Part shown: in pieces, positions 1-8,500 of the stretch
Layout of the letters: every line of letters begins with the position of its first letter
How positions within the stretch are numbered: position 1 is the first letter of the stretch
Source of the DNA: Burkholderiales bacterium
GTDB lineage: Bacteria > Pseudomonadota > Gammaproteobacteria > Burkholderiales > SG8-41
Direction: 5' to 3'
Assembly (NCBI GenBank): GCA_005800795.1
Contig: SYEN01000177.1
Location: 1-28,938, forward strand
Length of the DNA: 28,938 nucleotides
The notes under the pieces: model-generated
Told to the model about the DNA's origin: nothing
The model's database searches: none
Seen by the model: the letters and a program-made list of their open reading frames with translations, nothing else
Program-made: the position numbers and the translations under genes

Positions 1-290
1 AACGGAAACAGGATGCTGTGTTTGAGTTGTTCCACCACCACGCACTTGGCGAGAATGCTGGCGCCCGCGCCGCCGTGCTCCTCAGGCACTTCCAGGCCCA
101 CCAGACCGGCGGCGCGCGCCTTGTCCATGAGCTGCTTTTCAAGTTCTGGAGGCAGCAGCGGCATGTCCGTGTAGCCGCGTTCGGCTTCGCGCCGGATCAC
201 CAACGGTTCGTGCGGAATCAGCTCGCGTGCAGTGAAGCGTGCGGCGGCATCGCGCAGCAAGCGAAGTTCTTCGGGAAGTTCAAAATCCAT
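1..290 (-). CDS. Acyl-CoA dehydrogenase, N-terminal part (cut by window start)
   Basis: Reading leftwards from an ATG at 290, the frame stays open to base 1 and gives about 96 residues starting MDFELPEELRLLRDAAARF. This opening, then a helical stretch with a RELIPHE-like segment and the run KARAAGLVGLEVPEEHGGAG, is typical of the N-terminal domain of acyl-CoA dehydrogenases. These FAD enzymes oxidise acyl-CoA thioesters to enoyl-CoA and pass electrons to ETF. The flavin-binding middle domain and the catalytic Glu lie outside the window, so the substrate cannot be guessed. The ribosome site is weak (GGAAC a few bases upstream). The gene is divergent from the Ldh2-family gene, and their promoters must share the roughly 190 bp between them. 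Confidence 0.85.
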   Translation of the reverse strand, partial: MDFELPEELRLLRDAAARFTARELIPHEPLVIRREAERGYTDMPLLPPELEKQLMDKARAAGLVGLEVPEEHGGAGASILAKCVVVEQLKHSILFP

Positions 291-476
291 GGTTCTTGTT
301 CCGCTGGGGTTTACTTGGTATTGTCGCTACAGAATTGAAGCCAGCGTGGATTTTGCCATAGCGGCTGCGTCACGCAGCGCAATAGTTGCCTTGAACTTTT
401 GAACTGTCATTCCCGTTTGTGCTGGAAGGATAGTTTGAATGGATATGAAGTTCACAAAAAAGCCGGCGAGCCAGCC

Positions 477-1496
477 ATGAAAATGATTTCCCCCGACCGC
501 GTGCAATTGTCCGCCGAAGAAGCGAGCACGCTATCCATCAACGCGCTGAAAAAGGCCGGCTTTGACGACGAACAGGCCGGCGTAATCGCCGGGCACGTGC
601 TGGATGCGGCGCTGTGCGGCTATGAATACTCCGGCTTGCCCAAATTGCTGAACGTGTTCGAGCACAAGAACCTGCGTCAGCCGCGCCGCAAGTTGCGCGC
701 GCTTCACGAGACGCCGGTGTCGGCGATGATCGACGGCGGCAATAATTGCGGCATGTATACGCTGATGCGTGCAGCGGAAATGGCCATTGAGCGCGCGCAG
801 CAGCACGGCTTCAGTGTGATCGGCATGAACAACAGCTGGATGAGCGGGCGCGGTGCAATCTTTGTCGAAACTATTGCGCGCGCCGGGTTGATTGGCATTC
901 ACACGGTGAGTTCCACGCGACATGTCGCGCCGCCGGGTGGCGCACAAGCAGCGTACGGCACCAATCCGCTGTCGTTCGGGTTTCCGACAGTGGGCGATCC
1001 TTTTGTGATCGACATGGGCACTTCGGCTTTCATGTCCACTGACCGTCAGTTTCGCGAGCGGCGTGGCGAACAACTTCCCGAAGGTGTCGCGATTGACGCG
1101 CAAGGCAAGCCCACGCGCGATCCCACGGCCATGCGCAATGGCGGCGCGCTGCTGGCGTTTGGCGGCTACAAGGGGTTTGCGATGGCGATGGCAGCGCAGG
1201 CGTTGGGCGTGTTCGGTGGCTCCGGCACCGATCAGGAAAAAAACTACGGATATCTGATGATGGCGATGAAGCCGGATTTGTTGCTGCCGCTGGCGGAATA
1301 CCGCAAGCAGCTCAGCGAAAACCTCGCGCGCATCAAGTCCACGCCGCGTCTGCCGGGTGTGGAGTACATCCGCCTGCCTGGCGAGCGTTCGTTCAGGGAG
1401 CGCGAGCAACGCTTGCGTGACGGCATTGTGATCGACAAATTTATTTACGACGCGCTGCTGGCGGTGCCTGCGGGACAACTGCCGCCGTTGTTGTAA
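477..1496 (+). CDS. Malate/L-lactate dehydrogenase (Ldh2) family oxidoreductase, divergent active site
   Basis: A 339-residue protein, the usual length for the NAD(P)-dependent Ldh2 family (malate, ureidoglycolate, sulfolactate and imino-acid reductases). Recognisable blocks are APPGG (151-155), GTNP (161-164), DMGTSAF (179-185), LPEGVAID (200-207), TRDP (213-216) and GGYKG (229-233). I chose the ATG at 477 because the frame is open further upstream only through non-family-like residues; ATG 483 is an alternative. Oddity: where relatives carry a His-Ser-His-Gly...Arg stretch, this protein reads GYEYSGLPK (48-56), and where they carry a conserved His before SG it reads NNSWMSG (118-124). Residues linked to catalysis and carboxylate binding are therefore replaced. 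It may have a changed reaction or a non-enzymatic role. Family assignment is firm; function is open. Confidence 0.85.
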   Translation: MKMISPDRVQLSAEEASTLSINALKKAGFDDEQAGVIAGHVLDAALCGYEYSGLPKLLNVFEHKNLRQPRRKLRALHETPVSAMIDGGNNCGMYTLMRAAEMAIERAQQHGFSVIGMNNSWMSGRGAIFVETIARAGLIGIHTVSSTRHVAPPGGAQAAYGTNPLSFGFPTVGDPFVIDMGTSAFMSTDRQFRERRGEQLPEGVAIDAQGKPTRDPTAMRNGGALLAFGGYKGFAMAMAAQALGVFGGSGTDQEKNYGYLMMAMKPDLLLPLAEYRKQLSENLARIKSTPRLPGVEYIRLPGERSFREREQRLRDGIVIDKFIYDALLAVPAGQLPPLL

Positions 1497-1508
1497 CCTA
1501 TTCAAAAA

Positions 1509-1532
1509 ATATCAATTAAAACAAATACTTAC
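1509..1532 (+). repeat. AT-rich intergenic element, copy A
   Basis: First of five related 24-bp AT-rich elements. Its last 21 bases read TCAATTAAAACA followed by AATACTTAC. It starts 13 bp after the Ldh2-family stop codon, in the same orientation as that gene, and about 45 bp before the EamA-type gene. It is 19/24 identical to copy C. The segment AAACAAATACTTA differs at one base from the IHF core WATCAANNNNTTR and has an A/T-rich 5' flank. The function is unknown; IHF binding is an inference. Confidence 0.5.
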
Positions 1533-1576
1533 GTTATGTCTGCGTTTGGTGTGCGCCACGGCTTGGTGGTGGGGGC

Positions 1577-2518
1577 ATGACACCGGCCACGCCCGTTACA
1601 CCCTTGGCGCACGGGCGCAGCGCGCTCGACTGGACGCTGCTCGCCGCGCTGGTGGCGATGTGGGGTTCGTCGTTCATGTTCATCAAGCTCGGCGTGGCGA
1701 CAGTACCGACGGCGACGCTGGTGGCGGCGCGGCTGGTTCTCGGCGCGCTGATTCTATTGGTGGTGGTTTATGCGCGCGGTGCGCGGCTGCCGCCGATGGA
1801 TCGTGCACACGGCCGCGTGTGGGGCAATTACCTGATCCTCGCGCTGCTCGGCAATTGCATTCCCTTCACCACGATTACCTGGGGCCAGCAGCGCGTCGAT
1901 AGCGCGCTCGCGGGCATCCTGATGGCGGTGATGCCGCTGGCGACCCTGCTGCTGGCGCATTTTTTTGTGAAGGGCGAACACATGACGCGTCATCGCGCAA
2001 TGGGGTTTGCCCTCGGCTTCGCCGGCATCGTAGTGTTGATGGGGCCTATGGCGCAGGAGACCCTTGGCGGCGCAACGGGCACGCTGGCTCTGTTATCGCA
2101 GATTGCCATTCTGGTCGGCGCGCTGTGTTACGCTGGCAACAGCGTGCTCACTCGGATTCTGGCGCGCGGCGATGATGCGCTGGTGGCGTCCGCCGCCATG
2201 CTGTTGATCGCCAGTATCATCGCGCTGCCGGTGGCGCTGGTGGTGGATCAGCCGTGGCGCCTGGGCCCGTCGGCGTCGTCGTTCTGGGCGATATTCTGGC
2301 TGGGCGTGGGGCCGACGGCCATTGCCACCGTGGTCTATTTCAAGCTGATCGCCTTGGCTGGACCGACGTTTATGTCACTGGTGAACTATATGAGCCCCGC
2401 AGTGGCGGTGTTTCTGGGCGTGGCACTGCTGGGCGAGACGCCGGGCTTGCATGCCTACATTGCGCTGGGACTTATCCTGCTGGGGATCGCGGTCTCGCAA
2501 TGGCGAAGGCGCACCTGA
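1577..2518 (+). CDS. EamA/DMT-family drug/metabolite transporter
   Basis: A 313-residue, strongly hydrophobic protein with about ten predicted membrane spans arranged as two similar halves. This is the usual architecture and size of EamA-type exporters of the inner membrane. The first half opens with WTLLAALVAMWGSSFMFIKLG, the characteristic first helix with W-G-S-S-F. The second half contains LVGALCYAGNSVLTRIL and ends with a typical FLGVALLGE segment followed by a last helix and a basic WRRRT tail. The start ATG at 1577 has a purine-rich GGTGGGGG stretch just upstream. The family exports amino acids, metabolites or drugs; the substrate cannot be inferred. It stands alone: 80 bp separate it from the oxidoreductase gene upstream, with AT-rich copy A in the gap. 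Confidence 0.88.
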   Translation: MTPATPVTPLAHGRSALDWTLLAALVAMWGSSFMFIKLGVATVPTATLVAARLVLGALILLVVVYARGARLPPMDRAHGRVWGNYLILALLGNCIPFTTITWGQQRVDSALAGILMAVMPLATLLLAHFFVKGEHMTRHRAMGFALGFAGIVVLMGPMAQETLGGATGTLALLSQIAILVGALCYAGNSVLTRILARGDDALVASAAMLLIASIIALPVALVVDQPWRLGPSASSFWAIFWLGVGPTAIATVVYFKLIALAGPTFMSLVNYMSPAVAVFLGVALLGETPGLHAYIALGLILLGIAVSQWRRRT

Positions 2519-2725
2519 CCCTTGAAATTGCCGTCAGAACCCCAAATTTCGTATTGCGGGCGGATTTTCGTCCCGTTCGAACCAGCGTATAGGCAAGCGT
2601 GAAAAATTCACGGTATTCCGGTGCAAACTGTAACCGCCGGACACGCACCGCGTTAGTGGAACTGTTGGGCTGGCAAAACTGACATTCCACTCAACGCGTC
2701 ACGGCATCACTGAAGGAGGTGGCTC

Positions 2726-2959
2726 ATGAACGTGGTTTACAACAGCGACAATTACTACGTGGTCGAGTATGCCGACCGGCGCGGTTTCGAGCTGGTGGAC
2801 AAGCACAGCCGCCGCAGCACTTTTTTCCAGGGCGATGTCGCCGAAAAATTTGCCCAGTCTGTCAACCACATCATGGCAGAAGACAGTTCACCGGAGAATA
2901 TCGACGAGTTTCTGAGCAGCTTCGGTGTGGTGATGGGGCAGCCGCTGGTGCTGCACTAG
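2726..2959 (+). CDS. DUF3567 family small protein
   Basis: A 77-residue soluble, acidic protein starting MNVVYNSDNYYVVEY, containing RGFELVDKHSRR and ending MGQPLVLH. From memory this matches the DUF3567 family, whose betaproteobacterial members begin with a similar MxMxYNSxxYxVVE opening and end QPVVLH. The function of the family is unknown to me; a structure exists for a Burkholderia member. The gene has the best Shine-Dalgarno site in the window (AAGGAGG at about 2712-2718), which suggests strong translation. It appears monocistronic, and its stop codon lies inside the loop of a strong hairpin. It is the best taxonomic marker here. Confidence 0.85.
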   Translation: MNVVYNSDNYYVVEYADRRGFELVDKHSRRSTFFQGDVAEKFAQSVNHIMAEDSSPENIDEFLSSFGVVMGQPLVLH

Positions 2960-2972
2960 GCAGCACCAGCGG
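2942..2972 (+). terminator. 13-bp perfect stem-loop spanning the DUF3567 stop codon
   Basis: The sequence CCGCTGGTGCTGC (2942-2954) is perfectly complementary to GCAGCACCAGCGG (2960-2972). The 5-base loop ACTAG contains the TAG stop. No U-tract follows, so it is not a standard intrinsic terminator. It could instead stabilise the 3' end, pause RNA polymerase or act with Rho. Confidence 0.45.
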
Positions 2973-3189
2973 GGCGCCGGCCTATCAGACGTTGGCGTCC
3001 CGAAAGCCGTGCGGGCGGGGGCGTCACTGTTTGTGACCGCTGGTGGCCGTATTAGTGGCATAACAGAGACAGCGATACGCGATTTCTGTTCTAACCGGTT
3101 GAATTGAAACAATATTTTAGATACACTTGGCGGGCTGGCTTGGCTGCGGTCTTTAGACGCGTGCGCCTTACAAACAACGAAAAAATGCC

Positions 3190-3639
3190 ATGACTACTTA
3201 CACGCCCACGGCAGGCTTGCTTGACAATACGCAAATCACCACCGGAAGTTATATCGCGCATATCGCCGTGCCCTGCCGCGATCTTGATGAAACTGCACGC
3301 TGGTATTCGCACGTGCTGGGCGCACAGCCGGTGCGCATACTCGATGACCGGGTGACATTCAGTTTTGGCGGCGTGCTGCAACTGGTTTGCCATCTGGAGC
3401 GGCGGGCGGTTGATCCGTCGCCGCGCGCCTACCCGCGGCATTTTGGGCTGACGTTCCTGCGCATGGATGACTTTAACCGCATGAAGGATCACGTCGAAAA
3501 GCTGGACGTCAAGCTGCTGGTGCGCGCAACGGCGCACTTTGCGAACACGCCACACGAGCATCAGACCCTCATGCTGGTAGATCCTTCGAGCAATGTGCTG
3601 GAATTCAAGTGTTATCTCAGGCCGGAGCTTAGCTATTGA
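3190..3639 (+). CDS. VOC family / extradiol dioxygenase-like protein (COG3565 type)
   Basis: A 149-residue protein with the two beta-alpha-beta-beta-beta modules of the vicinal oxygen chelate fold. IAHIAVPCRDLDETARWYSHVLG (residues about 22-44) is the classic first strand and helix, with His as a metal ligand candidate. HFGLTFLRMDDF gives the second His, and the terminal DPSSNVLEFKCY supplies the Glu ligand. The spacing and the HFxN-EHQTLMLVDPS segment resemble the small predicted dioxygenases of COG3565. A divalent-metal enzyme acting on a small diol, glutathione adduct or similar is expected; the substrate is unknown. The ATG at 3190 has only a poor ribosome site (AACGAAAAA). The next gene on the same strand lies 200 bp away. 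Confidence 0.82.
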   Translation: MTTYTPTAGLLDNTQITTGSYIAHIAVPCRDLDETARWYSHVLGAQPVRILDDRVTFSFGGVLQLVCHLERRAVDPSPRAYPRHFGLTFLRMDDFNRMKDHVEKLDVKLLVRATAHFANTPHEHQTLMLVDPSSNVLEFKCYLRPELSY

Positions 3640-3680
3640 GCGCTTGCTGCGCATGGGCTGCCGCCATCCCGGATCCACCG

Positions 3681-3704
3681 CTTTTGTGACTGCTTTTGTG
3701 ACTG
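3681..3704. repeat. Tandem duplication of a 12-bp unit
   Basis: CTTTTGTGACTG occurs twice head to tail (3681-3692 and 3693-3704) between the VOC gene and the TauE/SafE-type gene. No function is evident. It may be simple slippage or a tandem protein-binding site. Confidence 0.6.
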
Positions 3705-3843
3705 TAATAAGCCAAACCTTGCCGAATTCGTTACAATTTGACACCGGTCTCGTCGTACCCTGGGTTCATTCTATTTGGCACTCTCAGGTCCGTGTGAGAG
3801 CGTCACTTGCCCAACGCTTCAGGAACCTCGTCAGGAACCCCGC

Positions 3844-4572
3844 ATGGCCGATATGATTATGGTGGTGTGCATCGTGACCAGCGCGTATTTTATTCGCGGG
3901 ATCACGGGCTTTGGCTCTGGCCTGATTTCAATTCCGCTGCTGGCGCTGTCTTTTCCGCTGACGTTTGCGATACCGCTGCTGTTGGCGCTGGATTTCACGG
4001 CGGCCATGGCGATTGGTGGCCTCAACCGCAAACAGACGGAGTGGGGCGAGATCAAGGTGCTATTGCCGGCCGGAATTGTGGGTGGCGTGATCGGCGTGTT
4101 GGCGCTGCTCAATTTGCCGTCAACACCGATTCTCATTGCTTTGGGCGCCTTCACCATGTTTTTCGGCTTTCGCAATGTGTTTGGATTGCAGCCAGTAGGG
4201 CAGATACACAAGGGCTGGGCCTTGCCGGCCGGGCTGGCCGGGGGGGCGACCGGCGCGTTATTCGGCGTGGGTTCGCCGCCCTACGTAATGTATTTGTCGC
4301 GTCGGCTCAGCGACAAGGGGCAGATGCGTGCGACATTTTCCTAGTTGATTGCGGTGGATGGCGCGGCACGCCTGATCTGGTTTGCCATCGCGGGCCTGTT
4401 ATTCGACACCAAGCTGATCGTTGCGTATCTGGTATGCCTCGTGCCAATGGCCTTCGGCCTTTATTCCGGCAATAAAGTGCATATGGACATGACCAGTAGC
4501 GGGATGTTGAAGGCCGTGGGGATGCTGCTCGTACTCAGCGGCGCCATGCTGTTTTTAAAGGCGCTGGCATAG
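3844..4572 (+). pseudogene. TauE/SafE family sulfite/anion permease, interrupted by an in-frame amber codon
   Basis: The frame from ATG 3844 (AGGAA at 3833, 6-base spacing) encodes 166 residues, meets TAG at 4342-4344, and continues open in the same frame to 4572. Together they give 241 amino acids plus the stop position, a normal length for TauE/SafE permeases. The first part has the family opening helix with SAYFIRGITGFGSGLISIPLLAL and the mid-protein GATGALFGVGSPPYVMYLSRR repeat. The part after the stop continues with DGAARLIWFAIAGLLF and a last helix pair. The family moves sulfite, sulfoacetate or other organic anions across the inner membrane. The single substitution, with no frameshift, suggests a recent loss of function or a sequencing error. 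Separate expression of the 3' part from the TTG after the stop is less likely. Confidence 0.8.
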
Positions 4573-4612
4573 TGCGCCGTAATACTTGTCCCCCGATATG
4601 GAGAACGATATT

Positions 4613-4654
4613 ATGAAAAACTTGGTACATCCAATCGATGAGAGGTCGCAATGA
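4613..4654 (+). CDS. Possible 13-residue leader peptide overlapping the next start codon
   Basis: ATG at 4613 opens a short frame encoding MKNLVHPIDERSQ. GGAG lies 9 bases upstream. Its TGA stop (4652-4654) overlaps the ATG of the binding-protein gene as ATGA. Such an overlap often marks translational coupling. The peptide contains no obvious attenuation run of one amino acid. Conservation in relatives would decide whether it is real. Confidence 0.3.
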   Translation: MKNLVHPIDERSQ

Positions 4655-5505
4655 AGGGAATCCTGCTCAGAGTAGCTGCAATTTTGGCATTGACATGGCC
4701 TTTGGCGGCAATGGCGCAGGCGCCTGCGCCTGCCAAGCCGTATGCGTTCAACGTGCTGAATCAGCGTACAGCCGCGCTTACGGCTGAGTACTGGAATCCG
4801 ATTCTCACCTACGTAAGCAAGAAGAGCGGTGTGCCACTGGAACTGAAGTTGTCCAAGAATGCCCGCGAAGGCAATATGATTGCTGAAAAAGGCGGTTACG
4901 ACTTTCTTTACACCAACCATTTCTTTACACCAGAGTGGGACGGCCTCGGTTTTCAGGTGATTGCTCGGCCGGTGGGTCCAGGATTGCAGTCGCAAATCGT
5001 CGTGCCCAGCGATTCTCCGGCGCGTACATTGCAGGATCTTGAGGGCAAGGATGTCGGGTTCGTGTCGCTGGATGGGTTTTCCGGCTACTATGTTCCGTAT
5101 GATGCGCTGCTGCGCGCGAAGGTCAACGTCAAGGTTTCGATCACCGGCAATCAGGAGGCGTCGGTAGCGCAACTCAAGGTGGGCAAGATTGCCGCAGCGG
5201 GGGTGAACGGCCTCATCCTCGAACGTTATGCTCGACGGGAAGGGTTCGCCTATCGTGCTTTGTGGACATCACCGATGTACCCCGATCTGTGCATCATGGC
5301 GCACAAACGCGTGCCGGCAGACCGAATAGCTGCTGTGCGCACGGCGTTGGCGGAGATGAGCAAAGACCCGGAAGGACGCAAGGTGCTGGAGACATCAGCG
5401 GCAGTGATCAAGGCAACCGGAGAACTCGGTTTCGTGGCAGCGGAAGACAAGGAGTATGACGGTTATCGTACGTTCTTCAAGAATTCCCTGGTGAAAAGGC
5501 AGTAA
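4651..5505 (+). CDS. PhnD-like phosphate/phosphonate-type periplasmic substrate-binding protein
   Basis: A 284-residue protein with a clear Sec signal peptide (MKGILLRVAAILALTWPLAAMAQA, cleavage near residue 22-24). The mature part has the PhnD/PtxB-like layout: an opening strand FNVLNQRT, an early YWNPILTYVSKKSGVPLEL segment, YDFLYTNHFF, then DLEGKDVGFVSLDGFSGYYVPYDALL and a VGKIAAAGVNGLILERY segment. No ABC permease or ATPase is nearby. The gene is followed after 5 bp by a large hybrid sensor kinase, so the likely job is to present a periplasmic ligand to that kinase, as TorT does for TorS, rather than to feed a transporter. The ligand is unknown. Translation starts from a good GAGAGG site that also lies in the short upstream ORF. 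Confidence 0.85.
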   Translation: MKGILLRVAAILALTWPLAAMAQAPAPAKPYAFNVLNQRTAALTAEYWNPILTYVSKKSGVPLELKLSKNAREGNMIAEKGGYDFLYTNHFFTPEWDGLGFQVIARPVGPGLQSQIVVPSDSPARTLQDLEGKDVGFVSLDGFSGYYVPYDALLRAKVNVKVSITGNQEASVAQLKVGKIAAAGVNGLILERYARREGFAYRALWTSPMYPDLCIMAHKRVPADRIAAVRTALAEMSKDPEGRKVLETSAAVIKATGELGFVAAEDKEYDGYRTFFKNSLVKRQ

Positions 5506-5510
5506 CAGCC

Positions 5511-8500
5511 ATGGCGTCGATGGAGGCTTCGCAAGGAGCTGGCAAGCCAAAGCTCTGGTATCAGTTTTGGATGGACTGGGGGCTGGTCCCGCGCCTGATG
5601 GCCACGGTCGGTATCGCCGTGGTTACCGGCGGCATCCTGCAGTCCTCGCTGTTGGTCATTGAAGGTGCGGCTGAAAACAATGCGCGCCTCGAGCGTGAAA
5701 TGAAGGAGTTGCTGAATTATCTGGCGCCCATCGTGGCCGAGCAGGCCCTGACCGGTGACTACGCCGCCATTGAGCAGACGCTCAAAAAGCAGGTCAAGCG
5801 GACTGAAATTCAGGCCCTGTGGTGGAGCGATCAGGCAGGGCGTACCCTTCGGGCGGCCGATCCCGTCGACAAGCGTACCGCGCCGGTATGGTTTTGCGAT
5901 GTGATCGATATTAAGGTGGACAACGACACGCAGGTGCCCGTGGAAGTCGGCGGTGTGCAGTACGGCCAGTTGCACGGGAAAATGTCGCCCATCCATGCCC
6001 AAAACCGCCTGTGGAATCAGTTCGTCAAGCAATTGCAGATCGTGGTGGCGACACTGTTTTTGATGCTGCAGTTCATCTGGCTGATTTTCCGCGGTAACCT
6101 GGGTACGCTGCGTGATCTTGCTACGGGGGCCAACCGGTTCAGCCAGGGCGATCACGCGGTCCGCATCGAAGCTGCTGGCGCGCCGGAAGTGCGTCTGGCT
6201 GCAGATGCCTTCAATAACATGGCGATCAACACCGCTACCCTGCTGACTTCTCTGGGGCAGAGTGAAGGCAAGAACCGTCTTCTGGCATCCATCGTCGAGC
6301 AGTCAAGTGAGGCAATCTGGACTACCGATCTTGAAGGGCGCGTTACCAGTTGGAACGCAGGCGCTGCCGCCATGTTTGGTTATAGCGCCGCCGACGTGCT
6401 GGGGCATGTCGTCAACGAGACCGGCAAGGGCGACCAGGCATCTGAGAAAGAGCGCATGCAGCGCCTGATGCGTCTTGAAAAATTCTCGTACGAAGGCAAG
6501 GCTGCCACCAAGGCTGGTGGTTCCATTGACGTTCAGGTCGCGGTGGCGCCGTTGCTCGGTGACGACGGGAAATGCGTGGGCAAGATATCGGTGGCGCGCG
6601 ACGTGACCGAGCGCAACCGCAACGAGGAAGCCCTGCGCGCCGCGCGCGCCACGGCTGAAACTGCCAGCCAGGCAAAGAGCGCGTTCCTCGCCCGCATGAG
6701 CCATGAAATTCGCACACCGATGAATGGCGTGTTGGGTATGACCGAACTGCTGTTGGAAACAGGTCTCACCAGCACCCAGCGCAAATATGCTGAAACCGTG
6801 CACCGGTCGGGCACCAATTTGCTGGGCATTATTAACGACGTGCTGGATTTTTCCAAGATCGAAGCTGGCAAGCTGGAACTGGAGCAGGTCGCGCTCGACG
6901 TGCGCCGCACGCTGGAGGATGTCGTCGATATGCTGGCCGAGCGTGCGCATACCAAGGGACTGGAGCTGGCCTGCGCGATTCCATCGGATATTCCCTTGCA
7001 CCTGATGGGCGATCCGCTGCGACTGAGGCAAGTGTTGACCAATTTGGCCGGCAATGCGATCAAGTTTACCGAGTCCGGCTCAGTGCTGATCCGTGTTTCC
7101 TGCCTGGAAGACAGCGCAGGCAAGGTCACGCTGAGGTTTGACGTGAAGGATACCGGGCCGGGCATCACGCTTGAAGCGCAAAGCCGCATCTTCGACGAGT
7201 TTTCGCAAGCCGACGGCTCAACCACGCGTCAGCACGGTGGATCAGGATTGGGGCTGGCCATCGGCAAGCAGCTGGTGGAAATGATGGGTGGGCGCATCCA
7301 AGTGGAATCCACACCCGGCGCTGGCGCTTTGTTCTGGTTTACGGCAGTGTTCACAAAGCAGCGGCAGAGCGACGCCATTTCGGTTTCCGCGGTAAAGACG
7401 GAGGGGGCCGGCGCAGTCAACCTAGAGGGCGTACGCGCGCTGGTGGTGAAATCGAGCGCGGTGAGCCGGGGGATACTGGCCGCGCAAGCGAGCGGCTGGC
7501 GCATGGTGACCCGCGTGTCGGAGTCGCTAGAGCAGGCCCTTACGTTGTTGCGGCAGGCGGCCGTGCGTGGCGTGCCATTCGACATCGTGATAGTAGACAT
7601 GGGATTCGCGGAAGAAGATCCGTTGGGATTTGCGCGTACGCTGCGGGAAGACCCGGCGCTGGCCCGGGTGCGGCTGGTGATGCTGGTACCGGTGGGCATT
7701 CACACCATTATCCAGGAGGCACGCGCCGCTGGCATTGATTCCTGCCTGGTGAAACCGGTGCGTCAGTCGGCGCTGTACGACGCATTGGTGGAGGTGATGA
7801 GTGCACAGCAAAGCAAGGTGATGGATGCGGCCGGTACAGTCGACCGCTCCAGCCAGAAGGTGACCGCGCGAGCCGCCGCGAGCAATCGCTCCGTGCTGCT
7901 GGTTGAAGACAACCTCGTGAATCAGGCGGTGGCGCTCGGCATGCTGAAAAATCTGCTGGGCTACAACGTGACGGTGGCCGGCAACGGCCAGCAGGCGGTG
8001 GAGTTGTATGAAAAAACCCCGTTCGATCTGATTCTGATGGATTGCCATATGCCGGTGATGGACGGATTCACGGCCACGCGCGCCATTCGAATGCTGGAGG
8101 GAGTATCAGGTAAACGCATACCCATAGTCGCGTTAACCGCCAACGCGATGGCACAGGATCGGGTTGATTGCCTGAGTGAGGGGATGGATGACCATCTGGG
8201 CAAGCCGTTCAGCCGCCAGCAAATACAGGAAATGGTTGAACGCTGGATGCCGGTGGATAGCCAGACGGCGATGACGCGCACCGGGCGTATCGAGATGCCG
8301 AAACAGTTGCCGCTGAATGTCGTGCTTGACCGGCGGGTATTGCGCCAGTTGAGTGAGTTGCAAACCGGCAACGACAGTGTGCTGCTGGCCAGTATCCTGA
8401 ATATTTTCATGACGGAGTCGCCGAAAGAAGTTGCGGCGATGGCGCAGGCGGTCAACGCAGCTGACACCACAGGCATCACGCGCGTGGCGCATTCGCTCAA

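Noticed and set aside
531..1505. Long minus-strand open frame opposite the Ldh2-family gene
   Set aside because: Low-complexity Arg/His/Gln composition typical of antisense frames in GC-rich DNA; the plus strand carries clear family motifs.
3100..3130. AT-rich stretch before the VOC gene as a sixth copy of the shared element
   Set aside because: Only the GTA-CTAA part fits when reversed; the rest is out of register, so it was not counted.
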